From: Pseudomonas kribbensis
Lineage (GTDB): Bacteria; Pseudomonadota; Gammaproteobacteria; Pseudomonadales; Pseudomonadaceae
DNA length: 64,000 nucleotides
Direction: 5' to 3'
Assembly: GCF_003352185.1 (NCBI RefSeq)
Contig: NZ_CP029608.1
Coordinates: 5,746,501-5,810,500 of the forward strand
Positions 18,391 through 26,739 of the stretch are shown piece after piece; position 1 is the stretch's first letter; every line of letters starts with the position of its first letter. The notes beneath the pieces were generated by a model. That model saw only the letters and a program-made list of their open reading frames with translations, was not told the origin of the DNA and did no database searches. Position numbers and translations under genes: made by a program.

Positions 18391-18909
18391 TCACAAGTCG
18401 GTGCGCAGCACCAATTCCACCATCAAGTCATCGGCCAGGGTTTCCAGGCGCGATTGCAGCACATCCAGTGAAAGAGTCAGGGGCACCGCCAGAATCGCCT
18501 CGGCGTGGAACAGCGGCTCGCTGCTCATCGGCGCCGGGCGCACCTCGGTCACCAGCCGTTCGAGGTTCACGCCCTGCTCGCTCAGCAACCGGGTGATGTC
18601 GCGCACGATGCCCGGACGATCATTACCCACCAGTTCCATGGCAATCGGTTTCCAGGTGCAGGCCTGCTCGATGCCGCTTTCGGCCACCAGCACGCGAATG
18701 CCCTGCGCCGACAGCGCTTGTAAGGCATCGACTAATTCGTCGTAAGCCTCCGCCGGCACACCGACTCGCAGAATCCCGGCGAACTGCCCGGCCATTCGCG
18801 ACATGCGGCTTTCCAGCCAGTTGCCGCCGTGTTCGGCGATGCATTGGGCGATGCGCTCGACCTGCCCGGGCTTGTCCGGCGCGAAGACGGTGAGTACGAG
18901 GTGATCCAT
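18391..18909 (-). CDS. GcvR-like protein with two ACT domains
   Basis: A 172-residue protein of two tandem ACT domains (about residues 1-80 and 90-170) and nothing else, as in GcvR, which in E. coli binds GcvA to repress the glycine cleavage genes when glycine is low. The conserved ACT turns are APDKPGQVERIA and NDRPGIVRDITRLL. It is divergent from malate synthase G with a 476-base gap. A role in sensing glycine or glyoxylate-related metabolites would fit that neighbour, but this is inference. Confidence 0.87.
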   Translation of the reverse strand: MDHLVLTVFAPDKPGQVERIAQCIAEHGGNWLESRMSRMAGQFAGILRVGVPAEAYDELVDALQALSAQGIRVLVAESGIEQACTWKPIAMELVGNDRPGIVRDITRLLSEQGVNLERLVTEVRPAPMSSEPLFHAEAILAVPLTLSLDVLQSRLETLADDLMVELVLRTDL

Positions 18910-19385
18910 GGCGCAGCCCTCTTGTCATGACTTTTGTTATAGAAAAGCAAGTATAGGCAAGCCGGCCGGCACTGCCGTGATGACGGCAAACGAGGGGCCG
19001 TAGCAGACACATAGTATTTATGTGTACAACTTTTGATATTTAGCTGGAACAATCCATTGGTTTTTTGAGAACATCCCGTTCCGCGCCGTGACCGCAATGC
19101 GTCATGGGGTCGCAGAACGACGTAATTAGTCTGATTTTCACAACCGCAAGTCATCATGTAGTATGCCGCAGCGCGCACTACATAACGTTGGATCGATGTC
19201 TGCCCAAGGCACGTTCGCAACCCTGAAAGCCCCGTCAGCAAGGCCCCCAAGCCGTTGATTGGTCCCAGCCCAGCCGCCAGCGATGGCATGTACTGGTCGA
19301 GGGGTTTGTGGTTTAAATGGCCAGAGGCTTCATTGTTAAATTGAAGAGCTGAAAAGCGAAATAGCTGAGCAGAGTGAGGCAAGCA
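18910..19385. other. 476-base divergent intergenic region, glcB leader
   Basis: No convincing gene is present. It contains an inverted repeat ATGTAGT-N14-ACTACAT (19156-19162 and 19177-19183), with TAGTAT inside that could serve as a -10. If transcription of glcB begins there, the leader would be about 200 bases. I looked for the conserved core of a glycine riboswitch and did not find it. GTGAGGC just before 19386 supplies the ribosome site. Confidence 0.5.
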
Positions 19386-21563
19386 ATGACTGAACACGTT
19401 CAAGTCGGTGGCCTGCAGGTCGCCAAAGTCCTGTTCGACTTCGTGAACAACGAAGCCATTCCCGGTACCGGCCTCACCGCCGAAAAATTCTGGGAAGGTG
19501 CCGACAAGGTCATTCACGACCTGGCGCCGAAGAACAAAGCCCTACTCGCCAAACGCGATGACTTCCAGGCCCGTATCGATGGCTGGCACCAGACCCGTGC
19601 CGGTCAGCCCCACGACGCCGTGGCCTACAAAGCCTTCCTGCAAGAGATCGGTTATCTGCTGCCAGAAGCGGCTGATTTCCAGGCAACGACGCAAAACGTC
19701 GATGACGAAATCGCCCGTACCGCCGGCCCGCAACTCGTGGTTCCGGTGATGAACGCCCGCTTCGCCCTCAACGCCTCGAACGCCCGCTGGGGCTCGCTGT
19801 ACGACGCCCTGTATGGCACCGACGCCATCAGCGAAGCCGGCGGCGCGGAAAAAGGCAAAGGCTACAACAAAGTGCGTGGCGACAAAGTCATCGCCTTCGC
19901 CCGTGCATTCCTCGACGAAGCGGCGCCACTGGCGGCCGGCTCCCACGTCGATTCCACCGGTTACAAGATTGCTGACGGCAAACTGGTCGTCACCCTCAAG
20001 GGCGGCAGCAACAGCGGCCTGCGCAACGATGCACAACTGATCGGCTTCCAGGGCGATGCGTCGGCACCGATCGCGATCCTGCTGAAGAACAACGGTCTGC
20101 ATTTCGAAATCCAGATCGACGCCAGCACCCCGGTCGGCCAGACCGACGCCGCCGGCGTCAAAGACATCCTGATGGAAGCGGCGCTGACCACAATCATGGA
20201 CTGCGAAGACTCTGTGGCTGCCGTCGATGCCGACGACAAAGTGGTGATCTACCGCAACTGGCTGGGCCTGATGAAGGGCGACCTGGCGGAATCCGTTTCC
20301 AAGGGCGGCCAGACCTTCACCCGTACCATGAACCCGGATCGCACCTACACCAAGGTCGACGGCAGCGAACTGACCCTGCACGGACGCTCGCTGCTGTTCG
20401 TGCGTAACGTCGGTCACCTGATGACCATCGACGCGATCCTCGACAAGCACGGCAACGAAGTGCCGGAAGGCATCCTCGACGGTCTGGTGACTTGCCTCGC
20501 GGCGATGCACAACCTGAGCGGCAACACTTCGCGCAAGAACACCCGCACCGGTTCCGTCTACATCGTTAAACCGAAGATGCACGGCCCGGAAGAAGCGGCG
20601 TTCACCAACGAACTGTTCGGTCGCATCGAAGACGTGCTGGGCCTCAAGCGCAACACCCTGAAAGTCGGGATCATGGATGAGGAACGCCGTACCACGGTCA
20701 ACCTCAAGGCCTGCATCCAGGCGGCCAGCGAGCGCGTGGTGTTCATCAACACCGGCTTCCTCGACCGCACCGGCGACGAAATCCACACCTCCATGGAAGC
20801 CGGGCCGATGGTGCGCAAGGCCGACATGAAGGCTGAAAAGTGGATCGGTGCCTACGAGAACTGGAACGTCGATATCGGTCTGAGCACCGGCCTGCAAGGT
20901 CGTGCACAAATCGGTAAAGGCATGTGGGCGATGCCCGACCTGATGGCGGCGATGCTCGAACAGAAAATCGCTCACCCGCTGGCCGGTGCCAACACCGCCT
21001 GGGTTCCATCGCCGACGGCTGCCGCACTGCACGCGCTGCACTACCACAAGGTCGACGTGTTCGCCCGTCAGGCCGAGCTGGCCAAACGTGCCCGCGCTTC
21101 GGTCGATGACATCCTGACCATCCCGCTGGCAGTCAACCCGAACTGGACGCCGGAACAGATCAAGAACGAACTGGACAACAACGCCCAGGGCATTCTCGGT
21201 TACGTGGTGCGCTGGATCGACCAGGGCGTGGGCTGTTCGAAAGTGCCGGACATCAACGACGTCGGCCTGATGGAAGACCGTGCAACGCTGCGTATCTCCA
21301 GCCAGCACATCGCCAACTGGCTGCGCCACGGCATCGTGACCGAAGCGCAAGTGATGGAAAGCCTCAAGCGCATGGCGCCGGTGGTTGACCGTCAGAACGC
21401 CAACGACCCGCTGTACCGTCCGCTGGCGCCGAACTTCGACAGCAACATCGCCTTCCAGGCGGCGGTCGAACTGGTGATCGAAGGCACCAAGCAGCCGAAC
21501 GGCTACACCGAGCCGGTCCTGCACCGTCGTCGTCGCGAGTTCAAGGCTGCGAACGGCCTGTAA
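19386..21563 (+). CDS. glcB: Malate synthase G
   Basis: Condenses glyoxylate with acetyl-CoA to form malate. It has 725 residues, the usual size of isoform G. Start ATG 19386 ([12 protein letters not shown]) with GAGG upstream; an in-frame GTG at 19374 is less likely. Family blocks seen include [18 protein letters not shown], the [14 protein letters not shown] segment with the catalytic arginine, and [20 protein letters not shown]. It stands alone as a transcript, with a strong terminator after it and a long leader before it. It matches PA0482 by order. Confidence 0.97.
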   Translation: MTEHVQVGGLQVAKVLFDFVNNEAIPGTGLTAEKFWEGADKVIHDLAPKNKALLAKRDDFQARIDGWHQTRAGQPHDAVAYKAFLQEIGYLLPEAADFQATTQNVDDEIARTAGPQLVVPVMNARFALNASNARWGSLYDALYGTDAISEAGGAEKGKGYNKVRGDKVIAFARAFLDEAAPLAAGSHVDSTGYKIADGKLVVTLKGGSNSGLRNDAQLIGFQGDASAPIAILLKNNGLHFEIQIDASTPVGQTDAAGVKDILMEAALTTIMDCEDSVAAVDADDKVVIYRNWLGLMKGDLAESVSKGGQTFTRTMNPDRTYTKVDGSELTLHGRSLLFVRNVGHLMTIDAILDKHGNEVPEGILDGLVTCLAAMHNLSGNTSRKNTRTGSVYIVKPKMHGPEEAAFTNELFGRIEDVLGLKRNTLKVGIMDEERRTTVNLKACIQAASERVVFINTGFLDRTGDEIHTSMEAGPMVRKADMKAEKWIGAYENWNVDIGLSTGLQGRAQIGKGMWAMPDLMAAMLEQKIAHPLAGANTAWVPSPTAAALHALHYHKVDVFARQAELAKRARASVDDILTIPLAVNPNWTPEQIKNELDNNAQGILGYVVRWIDQGVGCSKVPDINDVGLMEDRATLRISSQHIANWLRHGIVTEAQVMESLKRMAPVVDRQNANDPLYRPLAPNFDSNIAFQAAVELVIEGTKQPNGYTEPVLHRRRREFKAANGL

Positions 21564-21585
21564 CCTGCGCGGATGCCGGACATGA

Positions 21586-21617
21586 AAAAGCCCTGATCTT
21601 TTGATCAGGGCTTTTTT
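21586..21617. terminator. Bidirectional terminator between glcB and the receiver gene
   Basis: AAAAGCCCTGATC (21586-21598), loop TTTT, GATCAGGGCTTTT (from 21603) form a 13-bp stem with T-runs on both strands. It lies 22 bases after glcB and 16 bases after the end of the minus-strand response regulator. Confidence 0.93.
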
Positions 21618-21632
21618 GTTTGTGTCGGAAAA

Positions 21633-22079
21633 CTAGGGCTCGATCCCCAACTCATGCTTGACCAGTCCAAGCAATTTGGCGGTATCAATCGGCTTCAGCA
21701 AAAAGTCCACCACGCTCAAATGCATCGCCGCAATCGCATCCTTCACGTCCGCATCGCCCGAGACGATGATGATCGGCATCGCCGCCCTTGCCGACTCTCG
21801 CACCTGACGAATCAGGTCCAGCCCGTCGACATGGCCCATCCGCAGATCGGTGATCACCAGGCCGATTGAAGGTTTTTCCTCGATCATCTTCAGCGCGGAC
21901 TCGCCGCTGGCCGCGGTCATGCAACGAATGCCATCCAGCCCGAGGATCTCCGACAACAACTCGCGGGCATCCTTGTCGTCGTCGACGATCAGCACCCGCT
22001 GCGGCGGCAGATCGGGTTCCAGCATGACGGCGCTGAGCGCTTCCCGCTCGGCGTCGCTCAAAATATCGTGGTCGGACAT
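21633..22079 (-). CDS. Single-domain response regulator receiver
   Basis: A 148-residue protein that is a lone REC domain (about residues 27-145) with a short N-terminal extension and no output domain. The acidic pocket is in VDDDKD (residues 33-35), the phosphoacceptor is Asp78 in VITDLRM, and the conserved lysine is Lys129 in LLKPID. It must act by protein contact or as a phosphate sink. It is divergent from the cNMP/CBS/DUF294 gene, with 260 bases between starts. No histidine kinase is adjacent. Confidence 0.92.
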   Translation of the reverse strand: MSDHDILSDAEREALSAVMLEPDLPPQRVLIVDDDKDARELLSEILGLDGIRCMTAASGESALKMIEEKPSIGLVITDLRMGHVDGLDLIRQVRESARAAMPIIIVSGDADVKDAIAAMHLSVVDFLLKPIDTAKLLGLVKHELGIEP

Positions 22080-22339
22080 GGCGTTCTCTACGTTTTCAAA
22101 ATCGATCCCCTGGCACAGTGGTCAGACATCGCTGGGCAGAGCTTCAATGTGCACTTCGTCGGATTTTTTTCCAAGGGGCGAACCCGAGAATTTCCGACTG
22201 TTTGTGTAGGGCATATCCGAAAACTACCCAACGGCATGCCAAACCTAGACTTACGTCCAATGGGCACCCTGCGCGCCGGGGTCGACCATGGCTGCAACGA
22301 TCCAATAACAACAATTCGAAAAAGACTGCGGTAATGGTT

Positions 22340-24274
22340 ATGAGTAAAGCGGACGCCTTCACCCAGGCAGGGAAAACCGCGGTGTTGCAGAACATTCAGG
22401 GCACATTGCAATTCCTCCAGCGCTTCCCCCCTTTCAATCAGATGGAACACGCCCACCTGGCCTATCTGGTGGAGCAATGCCAGCTGCGCTTTTACGGTCA
22501 GGGCGAGAGCATCATCAAACCCGCCGACGGGCCGGTCGAACACTTCTACATCGTCAAGCAAGGCCGGGTGGTCGGCGAGCGTCCGCACACGGCCAAGGGC
22601 GGCACCGAAACCACCTTTGAAATCACCACTGGCGAGTGTTTCCCCCTCGCCGCGCTGCTTGGCGAACGGGCGACCCGCACCGAACACCTGGCCGGCGAAG
22701 ACACCTTCTGCCTGCAACTGAACAAATTGGCGTTCATCAAGCTGTTCGCCCTCTCCAACACCTTCCGCGACTTCGCCCTGCGCGGGGTCAGCAGCCTGCT
22801 TGATCAGGTCAACCAGCAGGTCCAGCAGAAAGCCGTGGAAACCCTCGGCACCCAGTATTCGCTGAACACCCGCCTCGGCGAATTGGCCATGCGCCATCCG
22901 GTAACCTGCAGCCCGACCACGCCGTTGCGCGAAGCGGTGAAGCTGATGCATGAGCAACAGGTCGGCAGCATCGTCGCGGTGGATGAACACAAGGCGCCGC
23001 TGGGGATTTTCACCCTGCGCGACCTGCGTCATGTGGTGGCTGAAGGTGTCGGCGATTTCAACGAACCCATCGAACGCCACATGACGCCCTCGCCGTTCTA
23101 TCTGTCGCCAGATCACAGCGCCTTCGACGCAGCGATTGCCATGACCGAGCGGCACATCGCCCACGTCTGCCTGGTCAAGGATCAGCGATTGTGCGGCGTG
23201 GTTTCCGAGCGCGATCTGTTTTCGCTGCAACGGGTCGATCTGGTGCATCTGGCGCGGACCATCCGCAGCGCCCAGCGGGTTGAACAACTGGTGACCCTGC
23301 GCGGCGAGATCGGCCAACTGGTGGAGCGCATGCTCGCTCACGGTGCCTCCTCGACACAGATCACCCACATCATCACCCTGCTCAACGATCACACCGTGTG
23401 CCGGGTGATCGAGCTGACCCTCGCCGAGAAAGGCGACCCCGGTGTGCCGTTCAGCTGGTTGTGCTTCGGCAGCGAAGGCCGGCGCGAGCAGACCCTGCAC
23501 ACCGATCAGGACAACGGCATTCTGTTCGAAGCCCGGGATGCGGCCCATGCGGCGGAGATTCGCGGCAAGCTGTTGCCCATCGCCCAGCAGATCAATAACA
23601 GCCTGGCGCAGTGCGGCTTCACCCTGTGCAAGGGCAACGTCATGGCCGGCAATCCGCAGCTGTGTTTGTCCCGCGCCGAATGGGCCCGGCGCTTCGCCGC
23701 GTTCATCCGCGAAGCGACGCCGGAAAACCTGCTGGGCTCAAGCATCTATTTCGACCTGCGGGTGGTCTGGGGCGATGAACAAGGTTGCGAGCAATTGCGC
23801 CGGGGGATTCTCGATCAGGTCGGCGACAATCGTTTGTTCCAACGGATGATGGCCGAAAACGCCCTGCGCAACCGTCCGCCGGTGGGACGTTTCCGTGAGT
23901 TCGTACTGACGAAAAAGAACGGCGAGAAAGCCACGCTGGACCTGAAGATCCAGGGCCTGACCCCGTTTGTCGATGGCGCACGCCTGCTGGCACTGGCCAA
24001 CGGCATCGATGCGAACAACACCCTCGAACGTTTCCGCCAGTTGGTCGATAAAGAAGTCATCGAGCGACTGGATGGCGCCGCTTACGAAGAGGCCTATCAC
24101 TTCATCCAGCAGACGCGCATGCAACAGCATCAACTGCAGACCCGGGAAAACCTGCCGTATTCGAACCGTGTCGATCCCGACAGCCTCAATCATCTGGACC
24201 GGCGCATCCTGCGTGAATCCCTGCGCCAGGCCCAACGCCTGCAAAGCAGCCTGACCCTGCGGTATCAGCTATGA
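22340..24274 (+). CDS. cNMP-binding / CBS / DUF294 nucleotidyltransferase-like signalling protein
   Basis: A 644-residue cytoplasmic protein with, in order, a cyclic-nucleotide-binding-like domain (about 25-150), a pair of CBS domains (about 175-290), a DUF294 nucleotidyltransferase-like domain (FGSEGRREQTLHTDQDN, with the GS...DxD pattern), and the DUF294 C-terminal domain. ATG 22340 gives MSKADAFTQAGK; ATG 22334 would add two residues. In pseudomonads this gene usually sits with a DEDDh exonuclease and an acetate-type sodium symporter. Here the exonuclease follows with a 4-base overlap, but no symporter is present. The enzymatic output is unknown. Confidence 0.88.
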   Translation: MSKADAFTQAGKTAVLQNIQGTLQFLQRFPPFNQMEHAHLAYLVEQCQLRFYGQGESIIKPADGPVEHFYIVKQGRVVGERPHTAKGGTETTFEITTGECFPLAALLGERATRTEHLAGEDTFCLQLNKLAFIKLFALSNTFRDFALRGVSSLLDQVNQQVQQKAVETLGTQYSLNTRLGELAMRHPVTCSPTTPLREAVKLMHEQQVGSIVAVDEHKAPLGIFTLRDLRHVVAEGVGDFNEPIERHMTPSPFYLSPDHSAFDAAIAMTERHIAHVCLVKDQRLCGVVSERDLFSLQRVDLVHLARTIRSAQRVEQLVTLRGEIGQLVERMLAHGASSTQITHIITLLNDHTVCRVIELTLAEKGDPGVPFSWLCFGSEGRREQTLHTDQDNGILFEARDAAHAAEIRGKLLPIAQQINNSLAQCGFTLCKGNVMAGNPQLCLSRAEWARRFAAFIREATPENLLGSSIYFDLRVVWGDEQGCEQLRRGILDQVGDNRLFQRMMAENALRNRPPVGRFREFVLTKKNGEKATLDLKIQGLTPFVDGARLLALANGIDANNTLERFRQLVDKEVIERLDGAAYEEAYHFIQQTRMQQHQLQTRENLPYSNRVDPDSLNHLDRRILRESLRQAQRLQSSLTLRYQL

Positions 24275-24978
24275 GCCTGTTCTCGTGGCTGCGTCCGGCC
24301 AGTCCCGTTCTGCCGGACGATCTGCGACAACGCCTGACGCAACTGCCGGCAATCGGCGAACTGAGCGAGTGCAGTCTGCGCGAACAGCGCTGGGTGGTGC
24401 TGGATCTGGAAACCACCGGGCTCAACCTGAACAAGGATCGGGTGCTGTCGATCGGCGCGGTGGTGATCGAAGACGGTGCCATCGACTTCAGCCAGCAGTT
24501 CGAACGCACGCTGCAATGTCGTGAACTCAAGGTCAGCCCCAGCGTGTTGATTCATGGGCTGGGGCCGAACGCGATTGCCGCCGGCAGCGAGCCGGCCGAG
24601 GCATTGCTCGAGCTGCTGGAGTTCATTGGCGACAGTCCGGTGCTGGCATTCCACGCACCGTTCGATCAACACATGCTGGGCCGGGCGGTGAAGGAACATC
24701 TGGGGCACAAGTTGCAGCAGGTGTTTCTGGATGTCGCCGACATTGCACCGCTGGTTTGCCCTCAGGCGCACATTCGCGAAGCGGGTCTGGACGAGTGGAT
24801 CAACTGGTTCAAGCTCGAAGTGTTCGAGCGTCACCATGCCAGCGCCGACGCACTGGCCACAGCGGAACTGGCGTTGATTCTGTTCAGCCGGGCACGGCAG
24901 CAGCAGATTCACAGCCCATTGAATCTGCAACAACGCCTGAGCCAGTGGAAGCGCCGCCAGCAGACACATTCGTTCTGA
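24271..24978 (+). CDS. DnaQ-like 3'-5' exonuclease
   Basis: A 235-residue DEDDh exonuclease. Motif I is LDLETTG (Asp45, Glu47), motif II lies around HAPFDQHMLG, and motif III is HHASADALATAEL with His and Asp. It resembles the proofreading subunit fold of DNA polymerase III but is a stand-alone protein. The start overlaps the stop of the DUF294 gene (ATGA), so the two are translationally coupled and probably work together. The N-terminal 40 residues are specific to this subgroup. Confidence 0.9.
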   Translation: MSLFSWLRPASPVLPDDLRQRLTQLPAIGELSECSLREQRWVVLDLETTGLNLNKDRVLSIGAVVIEDGAIDFSQQFERTLQCRELKVSPSVLIHGLGPNAIAAGSEPAEALLELLEFIGDSPVLAFHAPFDQHMLGRAVKEHLGHKLQQVFLDVADIAPLVCPQAHIREAGLDEWINWFKLEVFERHHASADALATAELALILFSRARQQQIHSPLNLQQRLSQWKRRQQTHSF

Positions 24979-25042
24979 ACCCCGGGTTGTCGCCCGACAA
25001 CCCGACCGGTGGCCAATTGCTAACCATTCCCACCTCTGCCAC

Positions 25043-25063
25043 AATCGCGAACAATTCTCGTTG
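25043..25063. promoter_or_regulatory. Probable Fur box before the ECF sigma gene
   Basis: AATCGCGAACAATTCTCGTTG, at 27-47 bases before the GTG start, resembles the Pseudomonas Fur sites of the form GCGAATAATTCTCATT found before fecI-type sigma genes. Iron repression fits the sigma/regulator/TonB receptor set that follows. The match is partial. Confidence 0.5.
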
Positions 25064-25089
25064 GTTAACATTTCCCAGTCGGTGCCTTC

Positions 25090-25608
25090 GTGTCGTCAGC
25101 CCAAAGCCCTCACAGTGAGCTCGTCGGTGCGTTGTATCGCGACCATCGCGGCTGGCTGCTGGCCTGGCTGCGGCGCAACGTGGCTTGTCCGCAACGCGCC
25201 GAAGACCTGAGTCAGGACACCTTCGTGCGCCTGCTCGGTCGCGAGGAACTGCTGACACCCCGCGAACCCCGGGCGTTTCTGGTGGCGATCGCCAAAGGCC
25301 TGCTGTTCGACTACTTCCGTCGCGCCGCACTGGAGCAGGCCTATCTCGCCGAACTGATGCTGATCCCCGAAGGCGAGCAGCCGTCGGTCGAAGAACAGCA
25401 ACTGATTCTCGAAGACCTCAAAGCCATCGACCGAATGCTCGGCCAGCTCTCGACCAAGGCCCGCGCTGCGTTCCTCTATAACCGTCTCGATGGCCTGACC
25501 CATGCCGAGATCGCCGACAAACTCGGCGTGTCGGTGCCGCGGGTGCGCCAGTATCTGGCCCAGGGTATCCGCCAGTGCTACATCGCCCTGTACGGTGAGC
25601 CGACATGA
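25090..25608 (+). CDS. fiuI: FecI-type ECF sigma factor
   Basis: A 172-residue iron-starvation sigma factor that would direct transcription of the TonB-dependent receptor. The sigma-2 region includes AEDLSQDTFVRLL, and the sigma-4 helix-turn-helix is LTHAEIADKLGVSVPRVRQY. The start is a GTG at 25090. It overlaps the FecR-type regulator by four bases. The name fiuI is given because gene order (GST and creD just beyond) matches the ferrichrome fiuI-fiuR-fiuA locus of P. aeruginosa as I recall it; the symbol is tentative. Confidence 0.88.
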   Translation: MSSAQSPHSELVGALYRDHRGWLLAWLRRNVACPQRAEDLSQDTFVRLLGREELLTPREPRAFLVAIAKGLLFDYFRRAALEQAYLAELMLIPEGEQPSVEEQQLILEDLKAIDRMLGQLSTKARAAFLYNRLDGLTHAEIADKLGVSVPRVRQYLAQGIRQCYIALYGEPT

Positions 25609-26576
25609 ACCCCGCCAGTTCCAGACCGGTGCCGGCCCATGTGCTGGACGCGGCAATTGCCTGGCAATTGACCCTCGATTCCAGCACGCCACTGGAGCGC
25701 GAAGAGTTCGCCAAATGGCACGCGGCCAACGAAGAACACGCTCGCGCCTGGCGGCAGTTGGGCATGCTCGACCAGCGTTTCAGCGTGGCCAGCGGTCCGG
25801 CCCGCGCCGCGTTGCTGCAATCGCGCGAAGGCATTCGCCGGCGTGTGCGCAAGCTTGGCAGTGGTCTGGCCAGTGTTGTCGCGGTGATCGGCCTGTCGCT
25901 GTTTGCCGCAGAACACTATCTGCCGCTGGATTACTGGCTCGCCGACCAGCGCACCGCTACTGGTGAGCAACGCACCGTGCGGCTGGCGGACGGCACCGTG
26001 GTCAATCTCAACACCCACAGCGCCATGGATGTACGGTTCGATGACAAGCAGCGGTTGGTGGTGTTGCAGGAAGGCGAAATCCTCATCGAGACCGGTCATG
26101 GCGATGCGCGACCGTTCATCGTCGAAACCCGCGAAGGCCGCATGCGTGCGCTGGGCACGCGGTTTCTGGTCAAGCGCGAAGAACAGGGAACGCGCCTGAG
26201 CGTGCTGCAATCGGCCGTCGCGGCGCATCCGCAATCCGATCCGCAGGAACAGATCCTGCGTGAAGGTCAGCAAGTGCTGATCCGCAATACCGGTCTGGAT
26301 TCGGTGGTGGCGCTCAACCCCGGCGCCGATGCCTGGATCCGCGGCATGCTGGTGGTGGACAACGCGCGTCTGGAAGACCTGGTGCATGAGCTTGGCCGCT
26401 ATCGTCGCGGCCACCTGGGCATTGCGCCGGAAGTCGCCGACCTGCGCATCACCGGCAGCTTCCCGCTGCACGATACCGACAAAGCGTTGAGCGCCCTGCT
26501 CCCGACCCTGCCGGTGCAGATCGAGCAGCACACGCCGTGGTGGGTCACCGTGGCCAAGGCCGATCCGAAGCCCTGA
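25605..26576 (+). CDS. fiuR: FecR-type anti-sigma/sigma regulator
   Basis: A 323-residue inner-membrane regulator. It relays binding of iron-siderophore at the outer-membrane receptor to the ECF sigma. The cytoplasmic N-terminus has the DUF4880-like AIAWQLTLDSS...EFAKWHAANEEHARAW, there is one membrane helix near residues 85-103, and the periplasmic FecR domain starts at about residue 120 (RTVRLADGTVVNLN). It is coupled to the sigma gene by a 4-base overlap and followed 163 bases later by the receptor. Confidence 0.9.
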   Translation: MNPASSRPVPAHVLDAAIAWQLTLDSSTPLEREEFAKWHAANEEHARAWRQLGMLDQRFSVASGPARAALLQSREGIRRRVRKLGSGLASVVAVIGLSLFAAEHYLPLDYWLADQRTATGEQRTVRLADGTVVNLNTHSAMDVRFDDKQRLVVLQEGEILIETGHGDARPFIVETREGRMRALGTRFLVKREEQGTRLSVLQSAVAAHPQSDPQEQILREGQQVLIRNTGLDSVVALNPGADAWIRGMLVVDNARLEDLVHELGRYRRGHLGIAPEVADLRITGSFPLHDTDKALSALLPTLPVQIEQHTPWWVTVAKADPKP

Positions 26577-26739
26577 CACACCGCGTCGCCTGCTCACCCC
26601 CCCATGAAAACGGACTTTCAGCTGACTTCAGCCGCCATGCCGTCCGTTAATCGAAATTATTTTCATCCAGCCCTATCACTTTTCGAATCTCGTCCGGCAC
26701 ACAGGCAATTGAGAAATATTTCCATTCAGGAGCCGCCGT

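Noticed and set aside
19184..19385. Glycine riboswitch in the glcB leader
   Set aside because: None of the conserved core segments of the glycine aptamer could be found.
26640..26665. Fur-like sequence before the TonB-dependent receptor
   Set aside because: Only about half the positions match; control through the ECF sigma factor is more likely for this gene.
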